A stretch of DNA of 64,000 nt from an uncultured Aquimarina sp. (GTDB taxonomy: Bacteria; Bacteroidota; Bacteroidia; Flavobacteriales; Flavobacteriaceae), in assembly GCA_947495425.1 (NCBI GenBank), contig CANLYR010000016.1:1-64000 (forward strand). Direction: 5' to 3'. The notes under the pieces were generated by a model. It did not search any database and was not told the origin of the DNA. It saw only the letters and a list, made by a program, of their open reading frames with translations. Positions 45,412-54,424 of this stretch are shown in pieces. Numbering within the stretch: the stretch's first letter is position 1; every line of letters starts with the position of its first letter. The translations under genes were made by a program, and so were the position numbers.

Positions 45412-45453
45412 ATTGTCACAAAAGTAGTATATTTTTGTGACAATATGAATGTT
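45403..45453. promoter_or_regulatory. AbiE operator: perfect 21-bp inverted repeat
   Basis: 45403-45423 and 45433-45453 are exact reverse complements separated by 9 bases. The left arm contains the antitoxin ATG (45411) and most of a -7 element (TACTTTTG, minus strand 45419-45426), so the transcript would start at or next to the start codon. Occupancy by the antitoxin would block both transcription and possibly initiation. Confidence 0.85.
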
Positions 45454-45512
45454 TATTATTTGCTTTAATGAATTTAGCAGACAGTGTCTGCTAAATTTTT
45501 GTACTCTTAAAA

Positions 45513-46007
45513 TCATCTACGCTTTTTCCGAACTTTCTTCTTCTTTTTAATTTTTTGTTCTTCACGTAATAAATCTATTGCACTATCCACAGACATGCAA
45601 CAAATATTACCAAATAAACTCTCGCCATTAGCTTGCAATTCATATGCATTAATGAAATTATGATATGCTGTTATTGCTTTTGGATTATCTTTTGCTTCTA
45701 ATAAAGTCTTGTATGAAGATATTCTATACTCTTCTGCAAAGATATCGTTTACATATTGTTCGAGTACTTGATCTGAAACTGAAACTTCTTTATTCAGTTT
45801 ACTCCAAAATTCTTTACTCTTCTTTCTGGAATTCTTTTTATCGAATAGATTTCTTAATTCTCCTTTTTTGTATGCACTATAATCTTGTTGATTTTCCACA
45901 GGGTTCGCGCCTAAGGAATTTCCCTTTTCATCTGGTTGGTATAACCAGAATCCTTTTTTAAGTCTTTTCTTAGTCTTTCTTGGTAGTCTGAATTCCTTTA
46001 TCTTCAT
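45513..46007 (-). CDS. Hypothetical basic protein next to the PLD-family gene
   Basis: A 164-residue protein with a very basic C-terminus (KIKKKKKVRKKRR) and N-terminus (PRKTKKRLKKGFWLY). The middle includes NDIFAEEYRISSYKTLLEAKDNPKAITAYHNFINAYELQ, predicted helical. Not recognised. An upstream TTG (46022) would overlap the preceding stop by 4 bases, so coupling is possible; the ATG at 46007 is preferred. The basic ends suggest contact with nucleic acid or membrane; inference only. Confidence 0.6.
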   Translation of the reverse strand: MKIKEFRLPRKTKKRLKKGFWLYQPDEKGNSLGANPVENQQDYSAYKKGELRNLFDKKNSRKKSKEFWSKLNKEVSVSDQVLEQYVNDIFAEEYRISSYKTLLEAKDNPKAITAYHNFINAYELQANGESLFGNICCMSVDSAIDLLREEQKIKKKKKVRKKRR

Positions 46008-46018
46008 TTTACATAAAA

Positions 46019-46780
46019 TCAATTAATAGGCTCAGGATACAATTGTGATCCCCAAAAATTAACACTTACTTCGGGTAATTCTTCATTTTCAAACAAGTCA
46101 TCAATTTCATCATTTAATCTCTTTATTACTTCAGTATCTCTCATTTTAACTCTGGTTTCGTGATTGGTTTCCGTTCCGCTTTTTGTAAAATTAAGTGACC
46201 CCAAATAAGCCATTTTGTTATCAATAATATATATTTTACTGTGAATATATGCTTCTCCGTAACTATAACCATCACTTTGCAATATGACTTTAAATGGAAA
46301 TAATTTTGTGTAGCGATAATTGTATATTTTTTTGTTCTGAATCTTTTTGAGGTATGATTTACGAACTATATAAAGAATTATAACTGGTATTGCTCCGATT
46401 GTAAGCATGAATTCTTGTAGAAGAAAAGCTAAAACTATAAGCATTATAAATATCCCTATATTGATGAAAAGAAGTTTTTTAGCAAACTCTATCCAATTAT
46501 TTCTTTTCTCTTCTGCTTCAGTATCAACAATGCGATTTTGAATTATGAGTTTATGAATATTCTTTTCATAATCACCATGATAATCTTCTATGTTATTAGT
46601 AGTAATTAACTCTATATCTATATTTCTTTCATAAAGTCTGATAAGGTGTTTTACCAAAGATGGAGATAAAAAGGGAGAAACTATCTTTATTGATTTTTCG
46701 GCATTATTTATGTCTTTTAAAAGCCTAGAGCCTGCACCAGTACCGACATAAATATCACACTTTACACCATTGTAATACAT
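46019..46780 (-). CDS. Membrane-anchored phospholipase D-family protein
   Basis: A 253-residue protein. N-terminal PLD-like sandwich (SIKIVSPFLSPSLVKHLIRLY), two membrane segments at about 103-123 and 127-140, then the catalytic HKD motif H180-x-K182-x4-D187 in IHSKIYIIDNKMAYLGSLNFTKSGTETNHE. Only one HKD motif is present, so a dimer would be needed for a complete site, as in single-HKD nucleases. Membrane PLD proteins of this sort are seen in defence islands and as lipid-modifying enzymes; substrate not determined. Confidence 0.78.
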   Translation of the reverse strand: MYYNGVKCDIYVGTGAGSRLLKDINNAEKSIKIVSPFLSPSLVKHLIRLYERNIDIELITTNNIEDYHGDYEKNIHKLIIQNRIVDTEAEEKRNNWIEFAKKLLFINIGIFIMLIVLAFLLQEFMLTIGAIPVIILYIVRKSYLKKIQNKKIYNYRYTKLFPFKVILQSDGYSYGEAYIHSKIYIIDNKMAYLGSLNFTKSGTETNHETRVKMRDTEVIKRLNDEIDDLFENEELPEVSVNFWGSQLYPEPIN

Positions 46781-46922
46781 TGTTATAATCTGAGTTGGTT
46801 AATAATCAATCTCAAACTTATGAAAATATTGATTAAAAAGAATGTCAGAGTACAGTAAAAAATCAGTAAGCTTCTGTATAAATCGAAATGTTGTACCGAA
46901 GTTTGAGTTAATTTATCATAAA

Positions 46923-47522
46923 CTATTCAGGTGAATTGATTTTCAAGAACCTATGCTTTTCATAAAGCTGCTTCGCTTTTTCATAATCATCTCCCATTAT
47001 ATCACCAATTTCACAATAAGTGAAAATAAGTTTAGCTTCCTCTTCACTTAGCCCAATAGATAAATATTTTCTATAGATATAAGCTCCGGGGCATATACAT
47101 CCTTCAGATGCCCATTCTTCATTTGTTAATTTACAATCAAAGAAGTGTTTTCTAGGTGGGCTATTTTTTGCTTCCAAAAATATTCTGTCGATAACGTTCT
47201 CTGTATGTTTATCTTTTCTTTTAGGCTTTGGAGATAGCATTGCATCAAGCTCAGATTCTTTTTTCTCTAACAATTCTAGTATTTCCTTATATGTATTTTT
47301 CTGTGCATTCAGATACCCAATAGGATGACCTGTTCCTTTTGCAACTTCCAAAATATTTTTAATACCGTGTTCTATATTACCTGAAAATGAATATTCATCT
47401 GCAGGAGTATTTATTATTTTTGTTTGTTGTTTTTCAAACTTTTTGATTTCTCCATCAAAATCGAAATCAGATAACCTTTTTTCAATCACTTTTTTGATAT
47501 AATTCAATTTATCTAAACTCAT
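46923..47522 (-). CDS. Hypothetical protein with conserved cysteine cluster
   Basis: A 199-residue protein. The N-terminal half is helical (IKKVIEKRLSDFDFDGEIKKFEKQQ). The C-terminal half has FDCKLTNEEWASEGCICPGAYIYRKYLSIG, with three cysteines (DC, CIC) that could bind metal, and EAKLIFTYCEIGD. Not recognised. It follows a metallophosphoesterase by 13 bases, so the two products are probably made together. It may be a partner of that enzyme. Confidence 0.62.
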   Translation of the reverse strand: MSLDKLNYIKKVIEKRLSDFDFDGEIKKFEKQQTKIINTPADEYSFSGNIEHGIKNILEVAKGTGHPIGYLNAQKNTYKEILELLEKKESELDAMLSPKPKRKDKHTENVIDRIFLEAKNSPPRKHFFDCKLTNEEWASEGCICPGAYIYRKYLSIGLSEEEAKLIFTYCEIGDIMGDDYEKAKQLYEKHRFLKINSPE

Positions 47523-47535
47523 TATTTAGTATGAT

Positions 47536-48075
47536 TTAAGTTAATCCCTCTTTGTTTTGTAAAATCATTTGTACTTCCTCATAAGAAATAGGATAAAAAT
47601 TATGACAATCCACACCTACATCTAATGCAGTATTTCTTTTAAAGTTTGTTAGTTTACCATGAGAATGCCCAAATAAATGAAAGGAACCGCTATACTTTCC
47701 TTTCCAAGTCATTAAAGGGTAGTGCATCATCACAATAAGTTGATTATTGGCAGAATTCGGATCTGGAAGCTTTAACTCGTGGTAATCTTTTATCCATTCA
47801 AATCGTTCCTTGCAATTACGGTTTAAGTCATCATGATTTCCTCTGATTAAATGGATTTTACCATTTAATCGTTCCAGTATCTCAACCAGTTTACCAGATG
47901 CCATTAATCCGATATCACCTAAATGATATACAATGTCATTCTTTTTAACCTTCTCATTCCATCTTAGAATCATAGTTTCGTTCATTTCTTCTACTGATCT
48001 GAAAGGTCTTTTTGCATGTTTGATTATTCCTTTATGTCCAAAGTGATGATCAGAGGTAAAAAATATAGTATTCAT
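47536..48075 (-). CDS. Calcineurin-like metallophosphoesterase
   Basis: A 179-residue dimetal phosphoesterase. Metal ligands are all visible: D9 and H11 in FFTSDHHFGH, the GD at 53-54 in HLGDIGL, GNHDD at 79-83, H118 in VMMHYP, and GHSHG at 136-140. This short compact type resembles YfcE/phage-type phosphodiesterases acting on phosphomonoesters, cyclic nucleotides or nucleic acid ends. The substrate cannot be read from sequence. It starts 14 bases after the membrane/zinc-finger gene in the same transcript. Confidence 0.9.
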   Translation of the reverse strand: MNTIFFTSDHHFGHKGIIKHAKRPFRSVEEMNETMILRWNEKVKKNDIVYHLGDIGLMASGKLVEILERLNGKIHLIRGNHDDLNRNCKERFEWIKDYHELKLPDPNSANNQLIVMMHYPLMTWKGKYSGSFHLFGHSHGKLTNFKRNTALDVGVDCHNFYPISYEEVQMILQNKEGLT

Positions 48076-48089
48076 AATAATTAAGATTC

Positions 48090-48791
48090 TTATGTAGCAG
48101 ACAATGATTTATTTTTACCATTTAGCTTATTCTTGGGGTTGTCCTTGCAACCTCCTATATGATTTCGATAAGCACTAACGGATTTCTGTAGTTGACTACA
48201 ATAAGGACAGGTAAGTTTTTCATTGGCTTCTTCTAGACTACCAGTAGTCCTTTGTAGGTTTTCTTTAGTCTGAAATAGTTCTTCTTTGGACTTTTGCAGG
48301 ACTAAACCAGACTTATCCAGTTCCTTTAATAGACTTTCATTTTGATCTTTTAGTTTTTGAAAGTCCAGTAACTGTTGTTCTAGATTTTTGATTTGATTAT
48401 ACTTTTTGACAAATAAATCTGCATATAGGTAATCAATCAGCCCTAGAAGTAAACACATAAATACACTAGTCAAATACCAATTGAATGATTTTATCTCCGC
48501 AGAGAAAACATCAAAAAATAATAAGGTCATAAAAAAGCTGCAGAAACCGAAAATTTCAGGAAACCCAATTTTGTATTTATGTTTTAGTAAGTTAGAATTA
48601 ACGCTAGTTAACAATAACGGAAAGGCAACAGCAATTCCGAGCATAATAGAAGCAAAGAGTTTTAGGTCTTTGTTCATATCCTTGGGCAATACTCTATAAA
48701 ATAAGACTCCCGCATCCACAATAAATGCAATGAGTAATATGAGCATCGGTATCAAGATAGCCTCCAGAGAGTTTAAAAATTTCGCGATCAT
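48090..48791 (-). CDS. Four-helix membrane protein with coiled coil and C-terminal zinc finger
   Basis: A 233-residue protein. Membrane segments at about 10-33, 45-65, 80-97 and 105-127, then a long coiled coil (about 130-193, many Leu, Gln and Glu), then a CCHC-type finger with C195, C198, H211 and C215 in CPYCSQLQKSVSAYRNHIGGC, and a basic tail. The finger faces the cytoplasm if both termini do. Domain order is unusual. With the following phosphoesterase it forms a candidate membrane sensor-effector module. Confidence 0.7.
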   Translation of the reverse strand: MIAKFLNSLEAILIPMLILLIAFIVDAGVLFYRVLPKDMNKDLKLFASIMLGIAVAFPLLLTSVNSNLLKHKYKIGFPEIFGFCSFFMTLLFFDVFSAEIKSFNWYLTSVFMCLLLGLIDYLYADLFVKKYNQIKNLEQQLLDFQKLKDQNESLLKELDKSGLVLQKSKEELFQTKENLQRTTGSLEEANEKLTCPYCSQLQKSVSAYRNHIGGCKDNPKNKLNGKNKSLSAT

Positions 48792-48827
48792 TTTTTTAAA
48801 GTTTTCATTTTTTCCCTTTTGTTCAAA

Positions 48828-48938
48828 GTGCAGAGTTAGCGTTTTTCGGAAGTATGGAGAAATTCGCTAACTCTGCACCTCTTTCAATTAACTCTTTGTA
48901 TTAATGAGGTACGAGTTAAGGCAAAGTGTTAATTGAAA
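48828..48938. other. Structured intergenic region with two long hairpins
   Basis: A 274-base gap (48792-49065) without a gene. Hairpin 1: GTGCAGAGTTAGCG (48828-48841) and its exact reverse complement (48865-48878), 23-base loop. Hairpin 2: 17 bases at 48882-48898 against 48922-48938, one mismatch. They are separated by 3 bases. A third weaker stem CCTGT/ACAGG follows near 49000. It could be a small RNA, a second transfer origin or a cargo insertion joint. Confidence 0.6.
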
Positions 48939-49065
48939 ATATTAATGCTCTAAATTTTTGCTTAGCGAAGGAAAAACGAGCAAAGATTTCTGGTAAGTGC
49001 CTGTATAGGCCTTAACAGGAATTTTGTGAAGTTTTTTCGAGATAAGTAAAATTTAGATTCCATTT

Positions 49066-49524
49066 TTATAGCTGACCTAACAAAACTAGGTTTGTTTGAT
49101 CTTTGTATTTGAATTTGGTATGCCTGCCAGATGTCTTATCGAACTTTAAATAAGACACTTGATATTGATCTAAGATTTTGCTTAGTTTTCCAATCATTGT
49201 TGCCAAGCCGATAAAATCATTTTTACCTTTTGAATATAAAAATTCAAATGAAAATATTACCCTATATTCATCGATGTTAGGTTTTACTTTAATTAATCGT
49301 AAATCCAAAAACTTTACGAATTTTAATTTTTTGCAGTAATTAGGATACTCATTACATCTTTGATAAAACATATCTTTCAAATCTTCAGAGGCATTGAAGC
49401 GTATAGGAAAAGAATGTATGGTAGATTCAAATACTAAGTTTTTTATAGTGCTATGAGTTAATTCTTGAGCGTTTATGTGAAATGCGATTAATAGTACGCC
49501 GATTATAATTATTGATTTTTTCAT
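49066..49524 (-). CDS. Secreted hypothetical protein
   Basis: A 152-residue exported protein with a signal peptide (about 1-19, ending NAQ). The mature part has strand patterns such as FESTIHSFPIRFNASEDLKDMFY and YRVIFSFEFLYSKGKND; two cysteines (RCNEYPNYC) may form a disulphide. Not recognised. Its position just downstream of the TraQ- and TraO-like genes in the same direction suggests an envelope role in transfer, by context only. Confidence 0.6.
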   Translation of the reverse strand: MKKSIIIIGVLLIAFHINAQELTHSTIKNLVFESTIHSFPIRFNASEDLKDMFYQRCNEYPNYCKKLKFVKFLDLRLIKVKPNIDEYRVIFSFEFLYSKGKNDFIGLATMIGKLSKILDQYQVSYLKFDKTSGRHTKFKYKDQTNLVLLGQL

Positions 49525-49546
49525 TTTTTAATACTTTAGTTATTGT

Positions 49547-50617
49547 TTATTCGTAATAATCAACATTGATAGATTTTTCATAAGTAGCTCCGTTGGAATC
49601 TCTAAAATGAAAGGTTACAATACCACTTCTGGGCGAAACAACACCTAATTGTATAAGTTTACCACCGTTAGATATTCTATTACCAATTTTTCTTTCGAAA
49701 CCTTGGACAGTATTGTCTTCATTTCCATTAATATTATACATTAAATTCCCTAATCCCGTTGATGTGATATACAAATAATATTCGATTTCTTGTTTCAGGT
49801 TTTCTGGACGTTGAATGAAGTAAGTGAAATTTAATTCCCATAAATAAAAACCAGCCATGGGATCTGGGGTCATCACCACTTCAAAATTTGTGAGCAAAGT
49901 TTTGAAATTGATCATTTGAGATTTTACCATTCCGTTAGAAGCTTCTACTACAAATTCAATGTTAGTTTCTTGAGCAAGTTTCCCTTTAAATTGACCAAAG
50001 GTTATCCCTTCTGCTAAATCAAATAGTCTATTCTGAAATATGGTTTCATCTTGATCATTGAGTTTTATTTCACCTTCCACATTTTTGAAATATGCTTTAT
50101 AAGTCAAGGGTTCTATACCCTTTTTCTCAATATTGATATTGAAAGAGGTTTTCTCATGGATATAGTTTTTGCTTTTGTCAAATAAAACTTCAAAATCAAA
50201 ATCAGTATTTTGAATAGTAATAGGAGCAGAAACACTCTTTGATATACCATTTGAAGCAGTGATTTCAAATACTATATCTCCCGATCCTGTTTTATTACCT
50301 GTGTATTTGATACTGGTATAACCCTCTTGCAATGATGTTATACTTTCATCGGGTAAATATGTATTTCCATTAATAGAAAATTCACCTTGAATACCATTAT
50401 CAAATAGCTTTAATGTATAAGTAAGTTTTTCAGTAATCGGTTTAATGGGTTCTATTAGTAGATTATACTCTATCGTTTCATTTATAATGAATGATTCTTT
50501 GCCTGAATTGACAGCAATCTTAAAGTCCGTCGGTTCTAGCTTTTGAATATCTATTTCAGATTCTTCACATGATACTATTAAAAAAGCTAAACTGATTAAT
50601 ACAAGTATTTTTTTCAT
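49547..50617 (-). CDS. Lipoprotein with repeated Ig-like domains, possibly TraQ-like
   Basis: A 356-residue lipoprotein with lipobox LIVSCEE (Cys17). The mature part has at least three similar beta-sandwich domains of about 100 residues: DFKIAVNSGKESFIINETIEYNLLIEP at about 32, DFEVLFDKSKNYIHEKTSFNINIEK at about 139, and NFEVVMTPDPMAGF at about 245. Bacteroidota TraQ (DUF3872) has one such domain and follows TraO. The order TraO-like then this gene supports the link, but the three-fold repeat is unlike TraQ. Moderate certainty on the domains, low on the name. Confidence 0.6.
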   Translation of the reverse strand: MKKILVLISLAFLIVSCEESEIDIQKLEPTDFKIAVNSGKESFIINETIEYNLLIEPIKPITEKLTYTLKLFDNGIQGEFSINGNTYLPDESITSLQEGYTSIKYTGNKTGSGDIVFEITASNGISKSVSAPITIQNTDFDFEVLFDKSKNYIHEKTSFNINIEKKGIEPLTYKAYFKNVEGEIKLNDQDETIFQNRLFDLAEGITFGQFKGKLAQETNIEFVVEASNGMVKSQMINFKTLLTNFEVVMTPDPMAGFYLWELNFTYFIQRPENLKQEIEYYLYITSTGLGNLMYNINGNEDNTVQGFERKIGNRISNGGKLIQLGVVSPRSGIVTFHFRDSNGATYEKSINVDYYE

Positions 50618-50621
50618 TTTT

Positions 50622-51275
50622 TTAAAATTTAAATATTAGACCTATTCCAAGTAAAAATTTGGTTTTTCCTATATCACTATTTGGATGATAGAAATGTGTA
50701 TATCGAACTATTCCAGATAAGTTTTTGAAGAATTTTATATCTGCTTCCATAGCTCCATAAACTCCATATATGGTTCCGTCATTTGTAGAAATGGATTCTA
50801 ATGGTTGTAACTGGATTTTTGAATCGTTAATAGATTCATTTCCGATAGTTCCGCCAGCGCCAACATAAAATTGAAAAGCACTGGTTTTGCTGCTTAAATA
50901 TTGAATATTAACAAAGTAGCCTATATTCAAAGAGTAAACTTCAATAGGGATGTTATATCTAGTTTGTTTTTCCTCAATAGAACCAGCATAACCACTTATT
51001 TCATAATATCTCTTGACACTTTTGTTTGGAAAATATTTGAATCCAGCTAGTAATCCATAACCGTTTTCAGAGTAACCTCCCAAGGCAAAAATTCCATTTT
51101 TTTGTTTACTTTTTAGCTTTAATTCTTGAATGTTTTCATCCAGTTTATCTATTAACTTGTCCGTTTTTTGTGTCAATTTATCAAGTTCTGCCAAGGTTTC
51201 ATCTGCAGTTTGACCTGATACTATAGAACAACAGTATATCAGTATTGTAGAGAATAAAACTGTTAGTTTTTTCAT
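50622..51275 (-). CDS. TraO-like outer membrane protein
   Basis: A 217-residue exported protein. A signal peptide and a short coiled coil (ELDKLTQKTDKLIDKLDENIQELK) precede an eight-stranded barrel-like region. FALGGYSENGYGLLAGFKYF and the closing GKTKFLLGIGLIFKF show alternating strands with a C-terminal Phe. The block AFQFYVGAGGTIGNESIN with DGTIYGVYGAMEADIKFF resembles conjugal TraO of CTnDOT-type elements. The coiled coil is an addition. Four bases separate it from the next gene. Confidence 0.68.
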   Translation of the reverse strand: MKKLTVLFSTILIYCCSIVSGQTADETLAELDKLTQKTDKLIDKLDENIQELKLKSKQKNGIFALGGYSENGYGLLAGFKYFPNKSVKRYYEISGYAGSIEEKQTRYNIPIEVYSLNIGYFVNIQYLSSKTSAFQFYVGAGGTIGNESINDSKIQLQPLESISTNDGTIYGVYGAMEADIKFFKNLSGIVRYTHFYHPNSDIGKTKFLLGIGLIFKF

Positions 51276-51396
51276 TTTGTTCTTTTTTTTATTAGTAATT
51301 GTTTTCGTTCGAATAAGGGCAGAATGTTCCTGTGTAGGTATTCTATCTTATAGATTACCTACGCTTTTTTAAGCATTATGTCATATGAAATGGTTT

Positions 51397-53103
51397 TTAG
51401 GTGAGTACTATATTGAAATCTTCAGAAGTATCTGTTTCTCCTGAATTATCTCCCCTTATCTTTTCGACTTCAGAGTAGATTTTTTTGAAATTTTCGCTTA
51501 ATGAAAAAGGTTCGTCATTGACTTTAAATTCTCGTTTTGTATCTGGAACCTGTTTTAATTGCACTCCTATCAATTCTTTCACATTACCTTCTGCAATAGT
51601 TCCATAAAACTTCCCTGCAGAAAGGTTGATAATATCAGATACCTTTACTCGTTCTCTTTGTTGTATAGATTGTGATACTGATTGATTATGACTAGAAGAT
51701 GAATTGCCACTTAAAAAACCTCCAGAACTTGATCCTGAACTTGTAGAAGAAGAATTGTAAGTTACATCGTGTTTACCAAATAACCTTACAATCATGTCAG
51801 CTGTTTTTTCATTAACAGTTCGCCCATAAAATTGATTTCCCAAATTACTAATCATTACCTGTGCTTTGTCAGCTCCATATTTGTCTACCATCTGGCTGTA
51901 ATCTTGCAACCCATATACAGTAGCAACACGATTGCTACGTGCAGTTGCCGGGATTTGTTCAAAATCGGGTATATATAAAGTTGGTGCTTCATCTAGTATA
52001 ATCGCACTACGGTGTTTGTTGGGTTGATTCATTTGTCTGACACAAACACTTATGACTAATGAGATTATTGGCGCATATGTATTGGATAAGGTACTGTCAT
52101 TACCAATAGCAAGAAAAGTTGGATTCTCTTTATTGTTTAATTCAAGATTGATTTGATCATCAGATAACAAATAAAATATCTCTGGAATATTTAATTGTGC
52201 TAAAGCATTTTTAATTGTTCCTACTACACCTGCGATTTGCTTTTCTGCTTTCATTTCATAAGCTTCTTTCAAACTGGAAATCATTCCTGCAGTTTCAATA
52301 TCTGAGCTGAGCTTTTCGATTAATTGAACAGAGGGGAAAGAAAGAATCATTGCAATCAGATGGGGTAGTGAGCATAGGTGAGGGTGATTGTTTCTCAGGT
52401 ACCAGATAGATCCTGCAATTACCGAAATAGAACTTCTGGTCCAATAATCTTTTTTCTTAATGGATTCTGGCAGTAGATTGTTAACCAAAACGGTTGCCAT
52501 TTCAAATGCAATCGCTTGTTTGTTTAAATACTTAGGTGAAAGAGGGTTTATTCTTGCAGACTGTTTAGCACTCTTAAAATTTAAAAATGCAAATTTCACA
52601 GCATTTTGCTCATTATGAAACGAATATGCAAATTCAGATAATTCTGGGGATTTAAAGTCGTAAAGAATACCTGCAAAATCATTTTGAATGAACTGTTTTA
52701 TAATCGGGTAAAATAATGATCTGGATTTTCCTGATCCAGCAGACCCACTAATGTAACATCCCCTCCATGGATTAGCTATTTCAATAACCCCTTTGCTACT
52801 TTCCAGATAAATGCTATCTGGATTATCCATCTTGAATTCTTTAACTTTCTCTTTTTTATTTTTCTTTTTTACGATTTTTATAATCCTAATGGTAGTTAAT
52901 ATTATAAATACTAGGGCTATCGCCCCAACAGCAGGCGACATTGTGAATATTATTAATAAGTTGATTACGATACTCAGCAAAATACTAGGTATGATTCTTA
53001 ATTGTTTGTTTAGCCATAAAAAGAATTGAACAGCCGAAAGTATACAAGCTATTACAGCAATTATATCTATGAATGCATTTGTTTTTATAAATAGAGTAAT
53101 CAT
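51397..53103 (-). CDS. Type IV coupling protein, VirD4/TraG family
   Basis: A 568-residue inner membrane ATPase linking the relaxosome to a secretion channel. Three N-terminal membrane segments (about 12-75), Walker A GSAGSGKSRS at about 120-129, Walker B AIILDEAPTLYIPDF near residue 367, and the arginine-bearing TARSNRVATVYGLQDYSQM. A Ser-rich stretch (SSSTSSGSSSGGFLSGNSSSSH) sits near 455. Starts 14 bases after MobB. Complete, although no channel genes accompany it. Confidence 0.9.
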   Translation of the reverse strand: MITLFIKTNAFIDIIAVIACILSAVQFFLWLNKQLRIIPSILLSIVINLLIIFTMSPAVGAIALVFIILTTIRIIKIVKKKNKKEKVKEFKMDNPDSIYLESSKGVIEIANPWRGCYISGSAGSGKSRSLFYPIIKQFIQNDFAGILYDFKSPELSEFAYSFHNEQNAVKFAFLNFKSAKQSARINPLSPKYLNKQAIAFEMATVLVNNLLPESIKKKDYWTRSSISVIAGSIWYLRNNHPHLCSLPHLIAMILSFPSVQLIEKLSSDIETAGMISSLKEAYEMKAEKQIAGVVGTIKNALAQLNIPEIFYLLSDDQINLELNNKENPTFLAIGNDSTLSNTYAPIISLVISVCVRQMNQPNKHRSAIILDEAPTLYIPDFEQIPATARSNRVATVYGLQDYSQMVDKYGADKAQVMISNLGNQFYGRTVNEKTADMIVRLFGKHDVTYNSSSTSSGSSSGGFLSGNSSSSHNQSVSQSIQQRERVKVSDIINLSAGKFYGTIAEGNVKELIGVQLKQVPDTKREFKVNDEPFSLSENFKKIYSEVEKIRGDNSGETDTSEDFNIVLT

Positions 53104-53117
53104 AACTTTTGTTTTTT

Positions 53118-54071
53118 TTAGATGCTTAATTCATTATCTCTCTCCTTTTTGAAAACAGGTTTGATTTCCTGGGAGAGTTCTTTGTCTTTCTCGGAATATG
53201 AATTCCGAAAGTCATATTGGTTAATTAGTTCTTTTTCTAACTTTTGCTTTTGTACTGGGTCACGAATGTTGTTTATTTCTGAAGCTTTGATAGGGTCTTT
53301 ATCGGCTTGTATTCGATACTCCACTTTTTCACTTGGATTTCTTTGATAATTAAAATTCTTATCGAATACGCTTTCCGCTTTTATATTGAAAAGGTTACGG
53401 TCAAATCCGCGTTTTACAGTCTTACCATTTAACTTACTTTTTGTGCTATTTTTTTCATTTGCCAAAGGAGACAATTTGAATCGTTGCTCTTTATCTTTTC
53501 GGCTCATAATAATATGAACATGAGTTTGTAAACCTTCTTTCTTTTGACCACTTTTAACTTGATTCATTTTAACTTCTGGATCCGTTCCTTTGTGAAATCG
53601 TTGATTTTCGATTTTGGCATAGTATCTAAGCTGGTTTCCAGATTGTAAATCTTTACGGCCAAAATGAGATGCATATTCATTCATTGTTTTTCTAGTATAA
53701 TCCACCAACATTTTTTCATATGCAGCACGTTCATTTTTGTTCAATTCATTGATGCTGTTGATTTCTTTATTAGTGATACTTTTCAATAGATGTTTTTGTT
53801 CTTTAGTACTTGGAGAGATTGTTAAAGCATAAAATTTGGCATCTTCTCTTCCTAGCGATTTTTTATTAGTATCAATTTTTTGAATTACTTCACTTTTAAA
53901 AATACCTGTGTTATGATGATCAAAAAATCCAGTTCTTGGCTCGGGCAATTCTCCTTTTTCAAAAGCTTTATTTTCATTCATTATATCTTCTTTTTCTAAA
54001 TAAGAAGCCAAAGCATTTGCACTGCCTTTATTTCCATTTGCTTTAGAACTTGTTTGAATCTTGATATGCAT
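53118..54071 (-). CDS. MobB-family relaxase (DUF5712)
   Basis: A 317-residue mobilisation protein. Seen: the histidine motif THVHIIMSRKD with H184 and H186 in the position of the HUH metal site, an N-terminal KANGNKGSANALASYLEKED segment typical of the family, and a Lys/Glu-rich C-terminus. In this family the protein binds or nicks oriT with BfmA/BtgA as accessory. A candidate catalytic tyrosine is Y81 or Y125, not decidable here. Coupled to the RHH gene by 5 bases. Confidence 0.85.
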   Translation of the reverse strand: MHIKIQTSSKANGNKGSANALASYLEKEDIMNENKAFEKGELPEPRTGFFDHHNTGIFKSEVIQKIDTNKKSLGREDAKFYALTISPSTKEQKHLLKSITNKEINSINELNKNERAAYEKMLVDYTRKTMNEYASHFGRKDLQSGNQLRYYAKIENQRFHKGTDPEVKMNQVKSGQKKEGLQTHVHIIMSRKDKEQRFKLSPLANEKNSTKSKLNGKTVKRGFDRNLFNIKAESVFDKNFNYQRNPSEKVEYRIQADKDPIKASEINNIRDPVQKQKLEKELINQYDFRNSYSEKDKELSQEIKPVFKKERDNELSI

Positions 54072-54076
54072 CTTGT

Positions 54077-54424
54077 TTATTTTTTTAGTTTGTCTACAAT
54101 TGCCTGGGCGAGTTCCATCATAAATTTTTTATTTACAGTTTCTTCTTCCATATAATTCATAAATCGATCTATTAATAAATCTTGTTTTTTAATGAGAGGA
54201 TTCAACTTGTCTTTCTCCTGAGTTCTTATAAAAGAGATCAATTGATTCTTTAACTTTTTAACTTCCGAAGTCACATCAGAAGGATCATTAGGATCAATTC
54301 CTGTATTAATAAAGTACTCACACATAGCTGCTGTAAGCTCCGTTTTAGAAGCTTTATAAGTACTACAAAGCCTATCTAATTCATCAAAAGTTTCATTATA
54401 TATTCTTATTGTTTTGTACGGCAT
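54077..54424 (-). CDS. BfmA/BtgA-family mobilisation accessory protein
   Basis: A 115-residue protein beginning MPYKTIRIYNETFDELDRLCSTYKASKTELTAAMCEYFINTG, a ribbon-helix-helix with the typical strand-helix-helix, followed by a helical tail. These proteins bind DNA near oriT and load the relaxase. The likely oriT lies 125 bases upstream. Confidence 0.85.
   Translation of the reverse strand: MPYKTIRIYNETFDELDRLCSTYKASKTELTAAMCEYFINTGIDPNDPSDVTSEVKKLKNQLISFIRTQEKDKLNPLIKKQDLLIDRFMNYMEEETVNKKFMMELAQAIVDKLKK

Noticed and set aside
45412-45516. Longer antitoxin start 35 codons upstream
   Set aside because: It would translate through the whole inverted-repeat operator and promoter, and the added residues are unlike the family.
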